DNA from: Alicyclobacillus sp. SP_1
Lineage (GTDB): Bacteria; Bacillota; Bacilli; Alicyclobacillales; Alicyclobacillaceae
NCBI RefSeq assembly: GCF_024706985.1
Contig: NZ_JAMCCX010000017.1
Location: forward strand, 186,001-250,000
Length of the DNA stretch: 64,000 bases
Direction: 5' to 3'
Made by a program: the position numbers and the translations under genes. The notes below the pieces were generated by a model. That model was not told the origin of the DNA. It did no database searches and was given only the letters and a program-made list of their open reading frames with translations. Each line of letters opens with the position of its first letter. Position 1 is the stretch's first letter. Positions 42,084 to 52,230 of this stretch are shown here, one piece after another.

Positions 42084-43148
42084 ATGCGACGTCTCTTAGG
42101 GTTTGTTGTCATTCTCTGCATTGTACCGAGTGTGGGTGCGAAAATATTTCATTTTTCTGCGTCGATACAATTTCTCTTCGATTGCATAGCCATCGTCCCC
42201 TTAGCGGCCGTGATGGGGCGGGCGACGGAAGCGGTTGCGAATCATGTTGGTCCTCGCATCGGTGGACTCCTGTCGGCGACATTCGGCAATGCGGTAGAGC
42301 TGTTAATTGGGTTGTTTGCGCTGATGGATGGCCTGACAACGTTGGTCAAAGCGTCCATAACAGGTTCCATTTTAGGGAATCTTCTGTTTGTCCTTGGACT
42401 CAGTTTTTTTGTCGGCGGCGTGCGCCATCCGGTCCAGCGATTCAATTTAAAGACCGCTCGGAGCAATGCAGCCATGTTAATGTTGGGAATACCAATTGCT
42501 TTTGTCCTTCCAGTTATTTTTTCTAAAAATAGCCCTGTGGAAGCCATGAGAATGTCATCTGCCGTAGCCTCCGTATCGCTTTGCGTCTATCTGCTCGGTC
42601 TCTTCTTCTCCCTTTTTACGCACCGAGAGGTGCTCCTGTCCGCAGATGTCGCAACGACCTCTTCTGATTCATCACAGCATCACTGGAAGCTTACACCAGC
42701 GTTGCTTCTACTGGTGGTGGTGACCGTCGTGGTCGGATTGGAAAGCGAGTGGTTGGTGGCTTCTGTCAAGCCGATGGCTGCTTCTCTTGGATGGACACAA
42801 TTGTTTGTTGGGGTCATTGTTGTAGCGATTATCGGCAATGCAGCAGAACATGCGTCGGCGGTGTGGATGGCGTGGAAGAATCGAATGGACTTGTCCCTAG
42901 AAATTGCTGTAGGTAGCAGCATGCAGGTATCGATGTTCATTGCCCCCATATTATTTTTCTCTTCTTTGTTATTCGGGCATCCGATGTACCTTTTGTTTTC
43001 CTGGCCAGAACTGGCAAGTTTGACGGGCGCCATTCTGCTGGTGGTGCTCTTGGTCGTGGACGGTGAGTCTAACTGGCTCGAAGGGGCCATGGCGGTTGGC
43101 GCCTATATTGTCATGGCTGTGGGTTTTTTTACTTTAGGAAGAGCGTAA
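42084..43148 (+). CDS. calcium/proton exchanger, CAX family
   Basis: This is an integral membrane cation antiporter with eleven or so helices. The two alpha repeats are visible: GLLSATFGNAVELLIGLFA with the first acidic ion site, and IIGNAAEHASAVWMAWKNR with the second. VGSSMQVSMFIAPILFF is also typical. The ATG at 42084 starts the first membrane segment, but the ribosome site AGGAAGGGG lies 14 bases off, longer than normal. The frame is open upstream with no good start. It probably exports Ca2+, as YfkE does. Confidence 0.87.
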   Translation: MRRLLGFVVILCIVPSVGAKIFHFSASIQFLFDCIAIVPLAAVMGRATEAVANHVGPRIGGLLSATFGNAVELLIGLFALMDGLTTLVKASITGSILGNLLFVLGLSFFVGGVRHPVQRFNLKTARSNAAMLMLGIPIAFVLPVIFSKNSPVEAMRMSSAVASVSLCVYLLGLFFSLFTHREVLLSADVATTSSDSSQHHWKLTPALLLLVVVTVVVGLESEWLVASVKPMAASLGWTQLFVGVIVVAIIGNAAEHASAVWMAWKNRMDLSLEIAVGSSMQVSMFIAPILFFSSLLFGHPMYLLFSWPELASLTGAILLVVLLVVDGESNWLEGAMAVGAYIVMAVGFFTLGRA

Positions 43149-43175
43149 GATGGGTTATAGCGAGAGGTGTGAAGG

Positions 43176-43919
43176 ATGATTTTTAAAAAATTAGCTCAGT
43201 ATTTCGGCGTGGGATTCATGACGGTTCTCCCATTTGCACTCGTCATTTGGCTGGTTGTTTTTGTTTTTAATCAAGTCGACAGTTTGTTTGGAGATTCGGT
43301 CAACGTCATCGGCGGCGTGTATATACCAGGGATTGGTGTAGCGCTGGTTGTCGTAGGTATCACCGTGATTGGCGCCATGACTCGTCTCTACATTTCCCGT
43401 CAATTGTTGGTTTTTATTGATAAAATGTTCGGCAAGATTCCGCTTATCAAATCGGTGTATTCGATGACGAAAGAGATTGTTGAAAACCTTCTCGGTCAGC
43501 GCCGCGGATTTCGCCGTGTGGTCTTAGTCGAATGGCCGCCAGGTGCGGGTACACGAGCACTCGGTTTTGTGACGTCGGAACAGCTCCCCATTCCGATGGA
43601 CCCAACCCAGACGCGCCTAGCGGTGTATATTCCAAACGCATTTCAGTTCGCGGGACCAACACTGATTGTCGACCGAGACCTTGTTGTGCCGTGCGACATG
43701 TCGGTTGAGCAGGCCCTGCAGTTTGTCGTCTCTGGGGGACTGGGGCGCTCTGAAAAGCCGCCGGAACAGTCGCGACCTCCGCGCGTGAAGCGGAGAAACA
43801 CGCCGTCCGGCGGCACTGGTGACACGTCGCTCGGCAGCGCCGCAGCATCCGATGCGCCGTCGACTTCAGTCGGTCCAGAATCTGTGGAAGCTATCTCTTT
43901 TTCTGCTACAGAGGACTAG
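43176..43919 (+). CDS. DUF502 membrane protein
   Basis: Two N-terminal membrane segments are followed by a conserved cytoplasmic domain: GKIPLIKSVYSMTKEIVENL, then VVLVEWPPGAGTRALGFVT and YIPNAFQFAGPTLIVDRD. This matches the DUF502 family, whose function is unknown. The C-terminal 50 residues are low complexity (Ser, Pro, Arg) and not part of the family. It follows the exchanger gene by 27 bases. Its stop overlaps the convergent threonine deaminase stop by four bases. Confidence 0.85.
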   Translation: MIFKKLAQYFGVGFMTVLPFALVIWLVVFVFNQVDSLFGDSVNVIGGVYIPGIGVALVVVGITVIGAMTRLYISRQLLVFIDKMFGKIPLIKSVYSMTKEIVENLLGQRRGFRRVVLVEWPPGAGTRALGFVTSEQLPIPMDPTQTRLAVYIPNAFQFAGPTLIVDRDLVVPCDMSVEQALQFVVSGGLGRSEKPPEQSRPPRVKRRNTPSGGTGDTSLGSAAASDAPSTSVGPESVEAISFSATED

Positions 43920-45148
43920 TCAACGAGTTTCGGGTCATAGCCCTTAGACTGCAAAACGTGAATCAGCTGTTCAATGTGCCGCCTGTCTCGAGTCTCGAGG
44001 TCGAGTTCAATCTTTGTCTGGCCAAAGAGAATGTGAGCGCCCATGCGATGATGTTCTACCGTCAGGACATTCGCGTGGACCTCGGCGACCGCATCAAGGA
44101 CATCGCGCAGCGCTCCCGGTTTGTCCGGAATCGTGACAGCAATTCGCAGATAGCGGCCAGCTTCCGTCAGCCCATGCTCAATGATTTTTGAAAGCGTCGT
44201 CACGTCCACGTTGCCCCCAGACAGCACCACCACGACATTACCCAGATTCTCCGGTACTTTATGATAGACTGCCGCTGCCATAGCGGCGGCAGCCGCACCT
44301 TCGGTCACGAGTTTGCTCCGTTCCATGAGCATGACCATCGTTCTCGAGATTTCCTCTTCTTCAACCGTCACTACGTCGTCGACGTAACGCTTTGCCAGTG
44401 CGTAGGTCAATTGCCCCGGTCGCTTCACAGCAATGCCATCGGCAATCGTCGGTTGACCGGGCACGGTCGCCAGTTCGCCAATGTCTAACGAGTGTCGAAA
44501 GCATGCCACATTGGCTGCTTCAATACCAATCAGCCGAACATGCGGAGCTATTTCTTTAAGGGCAATGCCGATCCCGGTGGCCAATCCACCGCCACCCATC
44601 GGCACGAGAACGGCGTTGACGGTGGGCAGTGCCTCGTAAATTTCTAAGCCAATGGTGCCTTGTCCGGCGATAATCAACGGATCGTCAAAAGCATGAATGT
44701 AGGTGCGTCCACTCTGTTGTTGAAGGTCAAGGGCATGCTGATATGCATCGTCATACGATTCCCCGAACAAGACCACAGTGGCACCATAGCGCTGCGTGGC
44801 CGCGACCTTCGCCAGGCTTGCATTTTCCGGCATCACAATGGTGCACTCGATGCCGAGGCGAGTCGCCGCGTAAGCCACTCCCTGAGCGTGGTTTCCGGCT
44901 GATGCGGCGATGACTCCGCGTGCGCGCTCGGCTTCATCGAGACTGGATAGTTTGTTATAGGCTCCGCGCAATTTGAACGAGCCGGTCTTTTGGAGGTTCT
45001 CGAGTTTTAGATAGATATCATTTTGTGTTAAGGCAGAGAAAGTTGCGCTGTAATCGAGTGGTGTATTTTGGACAACACCGCGAATGCGTTCTTTGGCATG
45101 GCGAATATCAACAAGGTTCGGCAAGTATGCTTCCGATGAAGTGGTCAT
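43916..45148 (-). CDS. ilvA: threonine ammonia-lyase with ACT domain
   Basis: This PLP enzyme deaminates threonine to 2-oxobutanoate. The PLP lysine is in SFKLRGAYNK, the glycine-rich phosphate loop in PMGGGGLATGIG, and the serine-binding region in ASAGNHAQGVAYAA. The C-terminal 80 residues (AVTIPDKPGALRDVLDAV) form a single ACT domain, so the protein is of the short biosynthetic or catabolic type; whether isoleucine regulates it is open. The ATG at 45148 has GAGGGAGAG upstream. It is divergent from hisC. Confidence 0.92.
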   Translation of the reverse strand: MTTSSEAYLPNLVDIRHAKERIRGVVQNTPLDYSATFSALTQNDIYLKLENLQKTGSFKLRGAYNKLSSLDEAERARGVIAASAGNHAQGVAYAATRLGIECTIVMPENASLAKVAATQRYGATVVLFGESYDDAYQHALDLQQQSGRTYIHAFDDPLIIAGQGTIGLEIYEALPTVNAVLVPMGGGGLATGIGIALKEIAPHVRLIGIEAANVACFRHSLDIGELATVPGQPTIADGIAVKRPGQLTYALAKRYVDDVVTVEEEEISRTMVMLMERSKLVTEGAAAAAMAAAVYHKVPENLGNVVVVLSGGNVDVTTLSKIIEHGLTEAGRYLRIAVTIPDKPGALRDVLDAVAEVHANVLTVEHHRMGAHILFGQTKIELDLETRDRRHIEQLIHVLQSKGYDPKLVD

Positions 45149-45235
45149 CCGCTGATTCTCTCCCTCATGGTGACTGTGTTACAATGCCTTTATTCTAACA
45201 GACGTCGTCGCGTCGTACAGGGGAGGACTTCGTCT

Positions 45236-46336
45236 ATGACCACCTTGGCCCGGCAAGTGCGAGCGGCCATCCTGCAGATTCAGCCGTACGTTGCAGGGTT
45301 GAGCGATGACACAGTTCGGCAACAGTTTGGTGGACAAGCTGTGGTGAAATTGAATTCCAACGAGAATGCTGTCGGTCCATCCCGACTCGCCATTGAGGCG
45401 ATTCTTAGCGAATTGGAGCAAATTCATCATTATCCAGATCCGTCCAGTGACTTGTTGAGGCAAGCGATTGCCGAATTTCATGGCGTTCAGCGAGATCAAG
45501 TGTTGGTCGGGAATGGCTCTGACGAGGTCATCCGCCTGATATCGGAAACGTTTCTGTCTGAAGGGGACGAGGTCTTGGTGCCCGCGCCGACCTTTTCTCA
45601 GTACCAAGCAGGGGCTTTCTTGATGGGAGCTACCGTGCGGCGCATTCCGCTGTCGCAGGATTTTCAGTATGATGTGGACGCATTTCTCTCCGCAGTGACG
45701 AATCGCACGAAGCTTCTTTATCTCTGCTCACCGAACAACCCGACGGGCACAGTCGTGTCCCAACATGCCCTGAGTCGATTGTTGGCTCAGTTGCCTAGTC
45801 ACGTCTTCGTGGTTCTCGACTTTGCCTACAATGATTATGCGCGCGACGAGACACGTGCGGTTCTAACTCCAAAGTTGGTCGAGGGAGGGCGGGTCATCGC
45901 GTTGCAGACTTTTTCAAAACTCTATGGTCTGGCCGGTCTGCGCGTGGGCTATGCAGTCGCCAGTGCAGCTATTTGGGACTATGTGCATCGCATTCGCGAG
46001 CCATTCAATGTCAACCGACTGGCGCAGCGAGCGGCCGCGGCGGCATTGATGGATGACCAGCACAGGACACTGTCGCGCTTACTCTGTGAACGCGGGATGG
46101 ACATGTATGGTCGGTTGGCGGACGTTGGGTACGTGGTGATTCCTTCGCAGGCAAACTTTGTCTCGGTGCGGACGGGAGACGGAGAGCGTACGTATCAACA
46201 ACTCTTGCAAGAAGGAATTCTGGTCCGTAAGGGTTTTGCAGGGATGGAAGAGTATGTGCGTATCACGATGGGGCTAGAGGAAGAGAATGAGCAGTGCATT
46301 CTCGCACTGCTGCGGTTATCCACTGTTTCCTCCTGA
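45236..46336 (+). CDS. hisC: histidinol-phosphate aminotransferase
   Basis: This is a class-I/II PLP aminotransferase of the HisC type. Visible motifs are KLNSNENAVGPS, the segment GNGSDEVIRLI, LCSPNNPTGTVV, FAYNDYA, and the PLP lysine in FSKLYGLAGLRVGYA. The ATG at 45236 has GGGAGG about 9 bases upstream. Related enzymes act on aromatic amino acids, and no other his genes lie nearby, so aromatic aminotransferase activity is also possible. It ends inside the convergent gene at 46316. Confidence 0.85.
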   Translation: MTTLARQVRAAILQIQPYVAGLSDDTVRQQFGGQAVVKLNSNENAVGPSRLAIEAILSELEQIHHYPDPSSDLLRQAIAEFHGVQRDQVLVGNGSDEVIRLISETFLSEGDEVLVPAPTFSQYQAGAFLMGATVRRIPLSQDFQYDVDAFLSAVTNRTKLLYLCSPNNPTGTVVSQHALSRLLAQLPSHVFVVLDFAYNDYARDETRAVLTPKLVEGGRVIALQTFSKLYGLAGLRVGYAVASAAIWDYVHRIREPFNVNRLAQRAAAAALMDDQHRTLSRLLCERGMDMYGRLADVGYVVIPSQANFVSVRTGDGERTYQQLLQEGILVRKGFAGMEEYVRITMGLEEENEQCILALLRLSTVSS

Positions 46337-46657
46337 CGTTTCCGGAGTTCTCGGTTCATCGAGTACCACGGTGCGGTCTGAGCTGACTGGGTTTGAATCC
46401 CGAAATCGCCCGGAAAACGCCTGACCTTCCTTCCACTCGGATACCTTTCCTAATTTTTTCTCGTTGGTGGTGGCTCCGTAGGGACCTTCGGGAAACTCCT
46501 CAAGTGCCAAGTCCAGCGTATGATGTTGGACTATGCTGAGTTCCGCGCCAGGCAAATCCGTTTCATCGAGCGGGCCCGGACTGTATGAGCCGGAATGGTT
46601 GCTCGTGACTGGCACTTCTGGATTGCTTTCCGAGGAACGCTGTCGTTTAGACTTCAC
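46316..46657 (-). CDS. 113-residue hydrophilic protein, unknown
   Basis: A GTG at 46657 follows GAGGTGAAG with good spacing. The protein is polar and proline-rich, with a central TLDLALEEFPEGPYGATTNE and later SEWKEGQAFSGRFRD, a pattern that recurs in small proteins of spore formers; I do not recall a firm family name. It overlaps the end of hisC by 21 bases. No signal or membrane segment is seen. Confidence 0.5.
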   Translation of the reverse strand: MKSKRQRSSESNPEVPVTSNHSGSYSPGPLDETDLPGAELSIVQHHTLDLALEEFPEGPYGATTNEKKLGKVSEWKEGQAFSGRFRDSNPVSSDRTVVLDEPRTPETSGGNSG

Positions 46658-46810
46658 ATGCTTCACCTCGCTTTGTGGTGTGAGCCTAGTTTTGCTTGCG
46701 TTGTAGCAGGTTATCCTGGCAAGTTTTCGGCCAATTTGGGCCCGCAGAGACTCCCAAGTAGCTCGTGTGGTGAGTCGGGGGTAGTGGCCGTAAGGAGGTT
46801 TTTCGTCTCG

Positions 46811-48349
46811 ATGAGACCGATGACACAGACAGAAGGGAACCAAAAAGTAACAGGCGAGGTGCGCGTTCGTTTCGCACCCAGTCCCACCGGAACACTCCAC
46901 ATTGGTGGAGCGCGTACTGCCTATTTCAATTGGTTGTTTGCGCGTCAAAATGGCGGAAGCATCATTCTGAGGATTGATGACACAGACCAAGCGAGATCGA
47001 CTGAAGCATCGTATCAACAGATTCTCCAGTCTTTCGCTTGGCTGGGATTGGACTTTGACGAGAGTCCGGAAGTTGGCGGAGACTACGGGCCATATCGGCA
47101 ATCGCAGCGCCTTCATATCTACCGTGAGCAGCTTTCGCGCCTTGTTGAAGAAGAAAAAGTGTATCCTTGTTTTTGTAGCGCGGAGGAGCTTACAGCTGAG
47201 CGTGAAGCGGCGAAATCGCGTGGTCAGGCAGCGCGCTATTCAGGAAAATGCCGAAATCTCAGTCCAGCGGAAGCGAAGGCTCGCATTGAGGCGGGAGATA
47301 AGCCAGTTTATCGGTTACGCGCTCCGCAGACCGGATCGACCGTGGTGTCTGACTTGATTCGTGGCGAGGTCACCTTTGACAACGGGGAACTCGATGATTT
47401 CATTGTGTGGAAAGCGGACGGCATGCCAACGTACCACTTCGCTTCGTGCGTGGATGATGTGGCGATGAAAATGACTCACATCATTCGCGCTGACGAACAC
47501 TTGTCTAACACGCCGCGCCATATCCATCTCTTTCTGGCACTTGGCGCCGAGCTTCCAGTCTTCGCGCACGTTCCAATGATTCTGGCGCCCGACCGCAGCA
47601 AGCTGAGTAAGCGTCACGGTGCGACGAGTGTCGAAGAGTATCGGGAGGCTGGCATTCTCTCCGATGCACTGGTCAACTATCTGCTGTTGCTCGGCTTCTC
47701 TCCGGAGGACAATCGCGAACTGGTGTCGCGCAAAGAAGCTGTGGAAATGTTTCATTTGGAGCGTGTTGCGAAACATGCTGCCGTCTACGATGTCAAGAAG
47801 TTGGAATGGCTCAACGCGACCTATTTTCGCGCCGTTCCAGCTCACACATTGGTTCATAGATTGCTTGAAAAACTGCGCGACACGGGTGATTTCCCGGACG
47901 ATCCGTCGGCACAAGACCTGGCCTGGCTGCGCACCGCCATCGTGTTCGCCCAAGACCGCTCGCGCAACGAAGCGGAGTTGCAGGAGAATTTGCGGTTCTA
48001 TTTCCGCGCGCCCGAGAGTTACGATGAAAAGGGTTTGCGCAAGCACTTTCTGAAACCGGGGGTAGAGCAGCGCTTACGCTGGTTGGCCGAGAAACTCTCG
48101 CTCGTTCGTCCATTTGATGCGGCGAGTGTTGAAATGCACTATGCTCAATACGCAGCCCATCTCGGTCTCAAGACAGCGGACTTGATTCACCCCACACGAC
48201 TGGCTTTGACCGGAGTGACGGGGGGGCCGGGGCTCTACGACATCATGGCTCTGCTCGGACGCCGGAATTGTTTGGAGAGACTCTTGTTGGCGGCTGACTA
48301 TATCGGAGCTCATTGGCCAGAAGACAAAATCGCATCCTCAACCGATTGA
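46811..48349 (+). CDS. gltX: glutamyl-tRNA synthetase
   Basis: This class I synthetase has the HIGH-type motif APSPTGTLHIGGAR near residue 27 and the KMSKS-type motif SKLSKRHG near residue 255. The zinc cluster CFCSAEE is also present. It charges tRNA-Glu, and in many Firmicutes also tRNA-Gln for later amidation by GatCAB. The ATG at 46811 follows AAGGAGGT with somewhat long spacing; two further starts lie within five codons. The upstream 150 bases show no T-box. tRNA-Gln and tRNA-Glu genes follow directly. Confidence 0.94.
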   Translation: MRPMTQTEGNQKVTGEVRVRFAPSPTGTLHIGGARTAYFNWLFARQNGGSIILRIDDTDQARSTEASYQQILQSFAWLGLDFDESPEVGGDYGPYRQSQRLHIYREQLSRLVEEEKVYPCFCSAEELTAEREAAKSRGQAARYSGKCRNLSPAEAKARIEAGDKPVYRLRAPQTGSTVVSDLIRGEVTFDNGELDDFIVWKADGMPTYHFASCVDDVAMKMTHIIRADEHLSNTPRHIHLFLALGAELPVFAHVPMILAPDRSKLSKRHGATSVEEYREAGILSDALVNYLLLLGFSPEDNRELVSRKEAVEMFHLERVAKHAAVYDVKKLEWLNATYFRAVPAHTLVHRLLEKLRDTGDFPDDPSAQDLAWLRTAIVFAQDRSRNEAELQENLRFYFRAPESYDEKGLRKHFLKPGVEQRLRWLAEKLSLVRPFDAASVEMHYAQYAAHLGLKTADLIHPTRLALTGVTGGPGLYDIMALLGRRNCLERLLLAADYIGAHWPEDKIASSTD

Positions 48350-48374
48350 CAAGGGAGTGGGCCGCCTGTATAAT
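48346..48374 (+). promoter_or_regulatory. consensus sigma-A promoter for the tRNA cluster
   Basis: TTGACA and TATAAT are perfect and 17 bases apart. The -35 overlaps the gltX stop codon, and the expected start lies about 15 bases before tRNA-Gln. Confidence 0.9.
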
Positions 48375-48395
48375 CGTAAATTGTCAGCGCGGCCT

Positions 48396-48469
48396 TGCCG
48401 GATGGTGTAATGGTAGCACGACTGACTCTGACTCAGTTAGTCTAGGTTCGAGTCCTAGTCCGGCAGCCA
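48396..48469 (+). tRNA. tRNA-Gln (anticodon CTG)
   Basis: TGCCGGA pairs with TCCGGCA, and the CCA end is encoded. The anticodon loop CTCTGAC gives CUG, reading CAG codons. Confidence 0.95.
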
Positions 48470-48470
48470 C

Positions 48471-48546
48471 GGCCCTATCGTCTAATGGTTTAGGACGCCG
48501 CCCTCTCACGGCGGTAATAGGGGTTCGAATCCCCTTAGGGTCACCA
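48471..48546 (+). tRNA. tRNA-Glu (anticodon CTC)
   Basis: GGCCCTA pairs with TAGGGTC (one G-T pair), and the CCA end is encoded. The anticodon stem CCGCC/GGCGG holds the loop CTCTCAC, giving CUC. Confidence 0.95.
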
Positions 48547-48552
48547 AAGTAT

Positions 48553-48628
48553 GGGTCATTAGCTCAATTGGTAGAGCATCCGACTCTTAATCGGCAGGTT
48601 GAAGGTTCGAGTCCTTCATGACCCACCA
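48553..48628 (+). tRNA. tRNA-Lys (anticodon CTT)
   Basis: GGGTCAT pairs with ATGACCC, and the CCA end is encoded. The loop CTCTTAA gives CUU, reading AAG. Confidence 0.94.
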
Positions 48629-48709
48629 CAGCGGACGGCTTCGTTATGAAGTCGTCGTTTTTGTTTCGGAGCAGATGTTGCGATTGCGGATGGACAAGGG
48701 GGACTGGAC

Positions 48710-50263
48710 ATGCGACGTCTGGCGAGAAGTCCGTTAATGCTGCGAGAGCAGTTGGCCGAGGTCCTTCTTGACCAGTATGGGCCGGTGCTGTGGTCCAATC
48801 TGTCCTCCGCAACTCCCTCTTCGGAACAGACGGAAAGTGAATTTTTGTCGGTGTTTGTTCGTATTGCCGAAGCAATTCCTAAGTTTCCCCAAGAGTCTAT
48901 ACGCCAGAGAGTCGAAAAGATGCTCTGGAACAGTGAGGCGCCGCTCGCTGGTTTACAGCAACCAACGGGGGAAGAATTGCCGCCCCCGCCGCTTGCCATT
49001 CGAAATCTGACTTTGCAGCAGATGCGTGCAGCAATCGTTCGAGCTGAAGCGATGCGTCGACAGCGTGGGCCCATTTGGACACCTCTCGCCCTTCTTTTGG
49101 TGACTCTGCTGGGAGGCGCCTTCGTAGCCGTCGGCGTACATTTAGAGGGGCCAACACCAGCCCCCATCCCGTCCAGTCCGGGAACCTCTGCTGGCAGCCC
49201 CAAAATCAATCCTCCCTGGACGAGTAGTCCTTTGCGGCTCGTCGCCTTATACTCTCTAGAAGATGTGGATTGGCGGCGCTTTCACTTGCAAAAAGCAGTG
49301 GTCGCGGATGGAAAGCTGGTCATCCCAAAACTCAATCTTCCCGCCGACAATTGGCCCAATTTGTCGCTGTCGGAAGCGCCTTTGGCGGTCACGGGTTCCT
49401 CATTACCGTCTTCGCTTTCGTCGACCCAAGTGATTGACTTTATTCCACCGTCCACGGCGTCAGTCGAATTGTCGAAGGCGGACCGCACATGGTCCATCTC
49501 GTCATGGTCTCTTTACGCCACGGCGAATTGGCTCGTGGCCGAGGTCAATTGGGAGCAGGCGCATGCGCCCTTGCAGCCTCATTTGACGCAGATATACTTA
49601 GAAAACATTCGCTCTGGCCAATCGAGCTTGTACCGGACGTATTCGTCTCTCTCGGCACGGGACACGAAGCAGACCCATTATACGTTTGCCGTCGGCGCCG
49701 GGCGATTCGTCGTGCAGTCAGCCGTGGCGCAAAAACCCGGACAAACTCCGGTGCCTTTGCCCATTCAGGTGTATCGCTTTGATGGGTCCGATCCGCTCCA
49801 TGCCCTGCAACACGTAGGGCAGTTGCCGGGCTCGTTTGGACTCATGTCACATCCCGCAGCTACGCCGCAGGGACTGATTTTTGACGAAGTTAGCGATTCA
49901 GGCCAGAAGCAGGGAGGGCAAGCGAAGCCGAACTGGACGCTTTTGTCGTGGAACGGACTGGTGGAGCCACTGATGGCTCCTCCTACCGATGGAGCAATGC
50001 ACTCGGTGCTGTACGACCAAAAAGGCGATTTGTGGTGGGTAGAGCGGAATCTCGTTTCTCCGTCGCGCTCACAATACGGGGTAGTGCTTGGGCGCCTCGA
50101 GTCGGCAGATGCGTCCAATCCGTCGGGCCGTACTTACAATCTCAGTGGGCAGGTGACCTTCTTTCACGCCATGAGAAAGTATGTGCTATGGATTCAAGGA
50201 CGAACATCGGATGACCAAGAGTTGGCGGTCGAAGAAGTTCAGGGAGTGAGTAGCAAAACATGA
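48710..50263 (+). CDS. large membrane-anchored extracellular protein, unknown
   Basis: About 115 N-terminal cytoplasmic residues precede a single membrane segment ([21 protein letters not shown], near residues 122-142). Then follow a Pro/Ser-rich linker and about 370 outer residues with many short beta strands and recurring tryptophans, which could be a propeller-like or beta-sandwich domain. The N-terminal part resembles the cytoplasmic domains of anti-sigma-like proteins only in layout. ATG at 48710. Its stop overlaps the uvrC start as ATGA, so they are coupled. No family recognised. Confidence 0.65.
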   Translation: MRRLARSPLMLREQLAEVLLDQYGPVLWSNLSSATPSSEQTESEFLSVFVRIAEAIPKFPQESIRQRVEKMLWNSEAPLAGLQQPTGEELPPPPLAIRNLTLQQMRAAIVRAEAMRRQRGPIWTPLALLLVTLLGGAFVAVGVHLEGPTPAPIPSSPGTSAGSPKINPPWTSSPLRLVALYSLEDVDWRRFHLQKAVVADGKLVIPKLNLPADNWPNLSLSEAPLAVTGSSLPSSLSSTQVIDFIPPSTASVELSKADRTWSISSWSLYATANWLVAEVNWEQAHAPLQPHLTQIYLENIRSGQSSLYRTYSSLSARDTKQTHYTFAVGAGRFVVQSAVAQKPGQTPVPLPIQVYRFDGSDPLHALQHVGQLPGSFGLMSHPAATPQGLIFDEVSDSGQKQGGQAKPNWTLLSWNGLVEPLMAPPTDGAMHSVLYDQKGDLWWVERNLVSPSRSQYGVVLGRLESADASNPSGRTYNLSGQVTFFHAMRKYVLWIQGRTSDDQELAVEEVQGVSSKT

Positions 50264-52080
50264 ACGAACAACTGGCGGACAAGTTGCGACTGTTACCCGA
50301 TAAACCCGGCGTTTATCTGATGAAAGATGAGCGTGGCGTGGTGATCTATGTCGGAAAAGCGAAAGTGCTCAAAAATCGGGTGAAATCGTACTTTACCGGA
50401 TCGCACGACGCGAAGACGCAGTTGTTGGTATCGCGCATTGCCGACTTTGAATACGTTGTCACCGATACGGTGGTTGAAGCATTAGTCCTCGAGTGTAATT
50501 TTATAAAGCAATACTCTCCGCAGTACAATATCATGTTGCGGGATGACAAGACGTACCCGTACATAAAAATCACACATGAGCGGCATCCGAAATTAGAAAT
50601 TGTGCGAAGGGTTAAAAACGACAAAGCGAAATATTTTGGTCCCTATCCGAATGCTTCTTCTGCGCAGGCGACAAAAAAATTGCTTGACAAGCTCTATCCG
50701 CTGCGCAAGTGCAAGACGCTCAAAAAGCAAGTGTGTCTGTATTACCACATTGGCCAGTGCTTAGCGCCTTGCGAGTTTCCGGTCGAGGAAGACCAATATC
50801 GAACCATGCTTAAAGAGATGACCTCGTTTTTGAACGGTGGTCAATCACATCGCCTTGCCGAGTTGCAAGAGCAGATGGAGAGTGCTGCGGAGCGACTGGA
50901 GTTCGAACGCGCCGCCGAACTCCGCGACTTAATCGCTCACGTGGAGCGGGTGATGCAGGAGCAAAAAATTTCCGTATCGGACCTCGTCGACCGAGATGTG
51001 TTTGGCTATTACGCCGAGCGGGGACTCATTTGTTTTCAAGTCTTCTATGTGCGAGCAGGGAAGCTCATTGAGCGTTCTGTATCTATCGTCAAGCACTATG
51101 CCGCTCCTGAGGAAGATTTTTTGTCCTACGTCGAGCAGTTCTATCACCAGGGGTCGACCATTCCAAAAGAGATTTTGCTGCCACACGGGATTCCCAGTGA
51201 GACGTTGGAGGACTGGCTCGGAGCGAAGTGCCTTCACCCTCTGCGCGGACAGAAACGCCAGTTGGTGGAATTGGCGTGTGAAAACGCGAAAGTGGCACTG
51301 ACGGAAAAGCTTCGACTGATGGAACGCGATATGGACCGTACTCTTGGCGCCGTCTTTGAACTTGGCGATGTGCTTGCCATTCCCACTCCAACCCGTATTG
51401 AGGCGTTTGACAACTCCAACATTCAAGGAACGAATCCAGTTGCAGCCATGGTGGTCTTTGTCGATGGGAAACCTCTGCCAAGCGAGTATCGAAAGTATAA
51501 AATCAAGACGGTGGCAGGTGCCGACGACTATGAGTCCATGAGAGAAGTGGTGAGAAGACGGTATTTGCGCGTGCTGAGAGAAAAACTACAGTTGCCAGAA
51601 TTAATTGTCATTGATGGTGGGAAGGCACACTTAGCAGCTGTCTTAGATGTCTTGGAAAATGAATTAGATCTCGACATCCCGGTCTGTGGACTAGCAAAAG
51701 ATGACCGCCACCGCACCCATCAGTTGTTTTTTCGCGACGAGGAGCAGCCCGTTCCATTAGACCGTCACTCACAAGCCTTCTATCTGCTCGAGAGAGTGCA
51801 GGAGGAGGTGCACCGATACGCGATTACGTTTCACCGTCAAGTTCGGTCCAAAACAGGGCTGCAGTCGGTGTTGGACGGTATTCCGGGGGTGGGACCAGCG
51901 CGCAAGCGAGCGCTCCTCAAACACTTTGGGTCGCTTCGAGCGATGCGCACCGCGGATGCGTCAGATTTTCGTGCACTCGGCATTGGTGATCGGTTGGCAG
52001 AGACTATCCTTCAACATATACGGATCGACCAACAAGAAAATGAACAAACTGTGAACAACACGGAACCTCATTCTCCATAA
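50260..52080 (+). CDS. uvrC: excinuclease ABC subunit C
   Basis: UvrC cuts on both sides of a DNA lesion in nucleotide excision repair. The GIY-YIG nuclease domain begins [20 protein letters not shown]. The UVR motif for UvrB binding is in [14 protein letters not shown]. The RNase-H-like C-terminal nuclease has [12 protein letters not shown], and helix-hairpin-helix DNA binding is [18 protein letters not shown] near the end. About 606 residues is normal. The ATG overlaps the upstream gene. Confidence 0.96.
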   Translation: MNEQLADKLRLLPDKPGVYLMKDERGVVIYVGKAKVLKNRVKSYFTGSHDAKTQLLVSRIADFEYVVTDTVVEALVLECNFIKQYSPQYNIMLRDDKTYPYIKITHERHPKLEIVRRVKNDKAKYFGPYPNASSAQATKKLLDKLYPLRKCKTLKKQVCLYYHIGQCLAPCEFPVEEDQYRTMLKEMTSFLNGGQSHRLAELQEQMESAAERLEFERAAELRDLIAHVERVMQEQKISVSDLVDRDVFGYYAERGLICFQVFYVRAGKLIERSVSIVKHYAAPEEDFLSYVEQFYHQGSTIPKEILLPHGIPSETLEDWLGAKCLHPLRGQKRQLVELACENAKVALTEKLRLMERDMDRTLGAVFELGDVLAIPTPTRIEAFDNSNIQGTNPVAAMVVFVDGKPLPSEYRKYKIKTVAGADDYESMREVVRRRYLRVLREKLQLPELIVIDGGKAHLAAVLDVLENELDLDIPVCGLAKDDRHRTHQLFFRDEEQPVPLDRHSQAFYLLERVQEEVHRYAITFHRQVRSKTGLQSVLDGIPGVGPARKRALLKHFGSLRAMRTADASDFRALGIGDRLAETILQHIRIDQQENEQTVNNTEPHSP

Positions 52081-52106
52081 TTGACGTGCTAGAGACGTGG
52101 GTTTTC

Positions 52107-52135
52107 TTGATCTCGATTTCGACAATCAGTACAAT
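52107..52135 (+). promoter_or_regulatory. promoter of sdhCAB
   Basis: TTGATC and TACAAT are separated by 17 bases, 95 bases before the sdhC start. Confidence 0.55.
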
Positions 52136-52230
52136 CGATATGGATTTAGAGCGGCGTTACCGATGGCAGCTATGAAGGCTGCCAATGATTTTGTCGGAAA
52201 GCGAAGCGCTCTTTGAAGGGGGGAGAAAAT

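Noticed and set aside
46658-46810. T-box leader before gltX
   Set aside because: No AGGGTGG-type antiterminator motif or specifier stem is visible in this short stretch.
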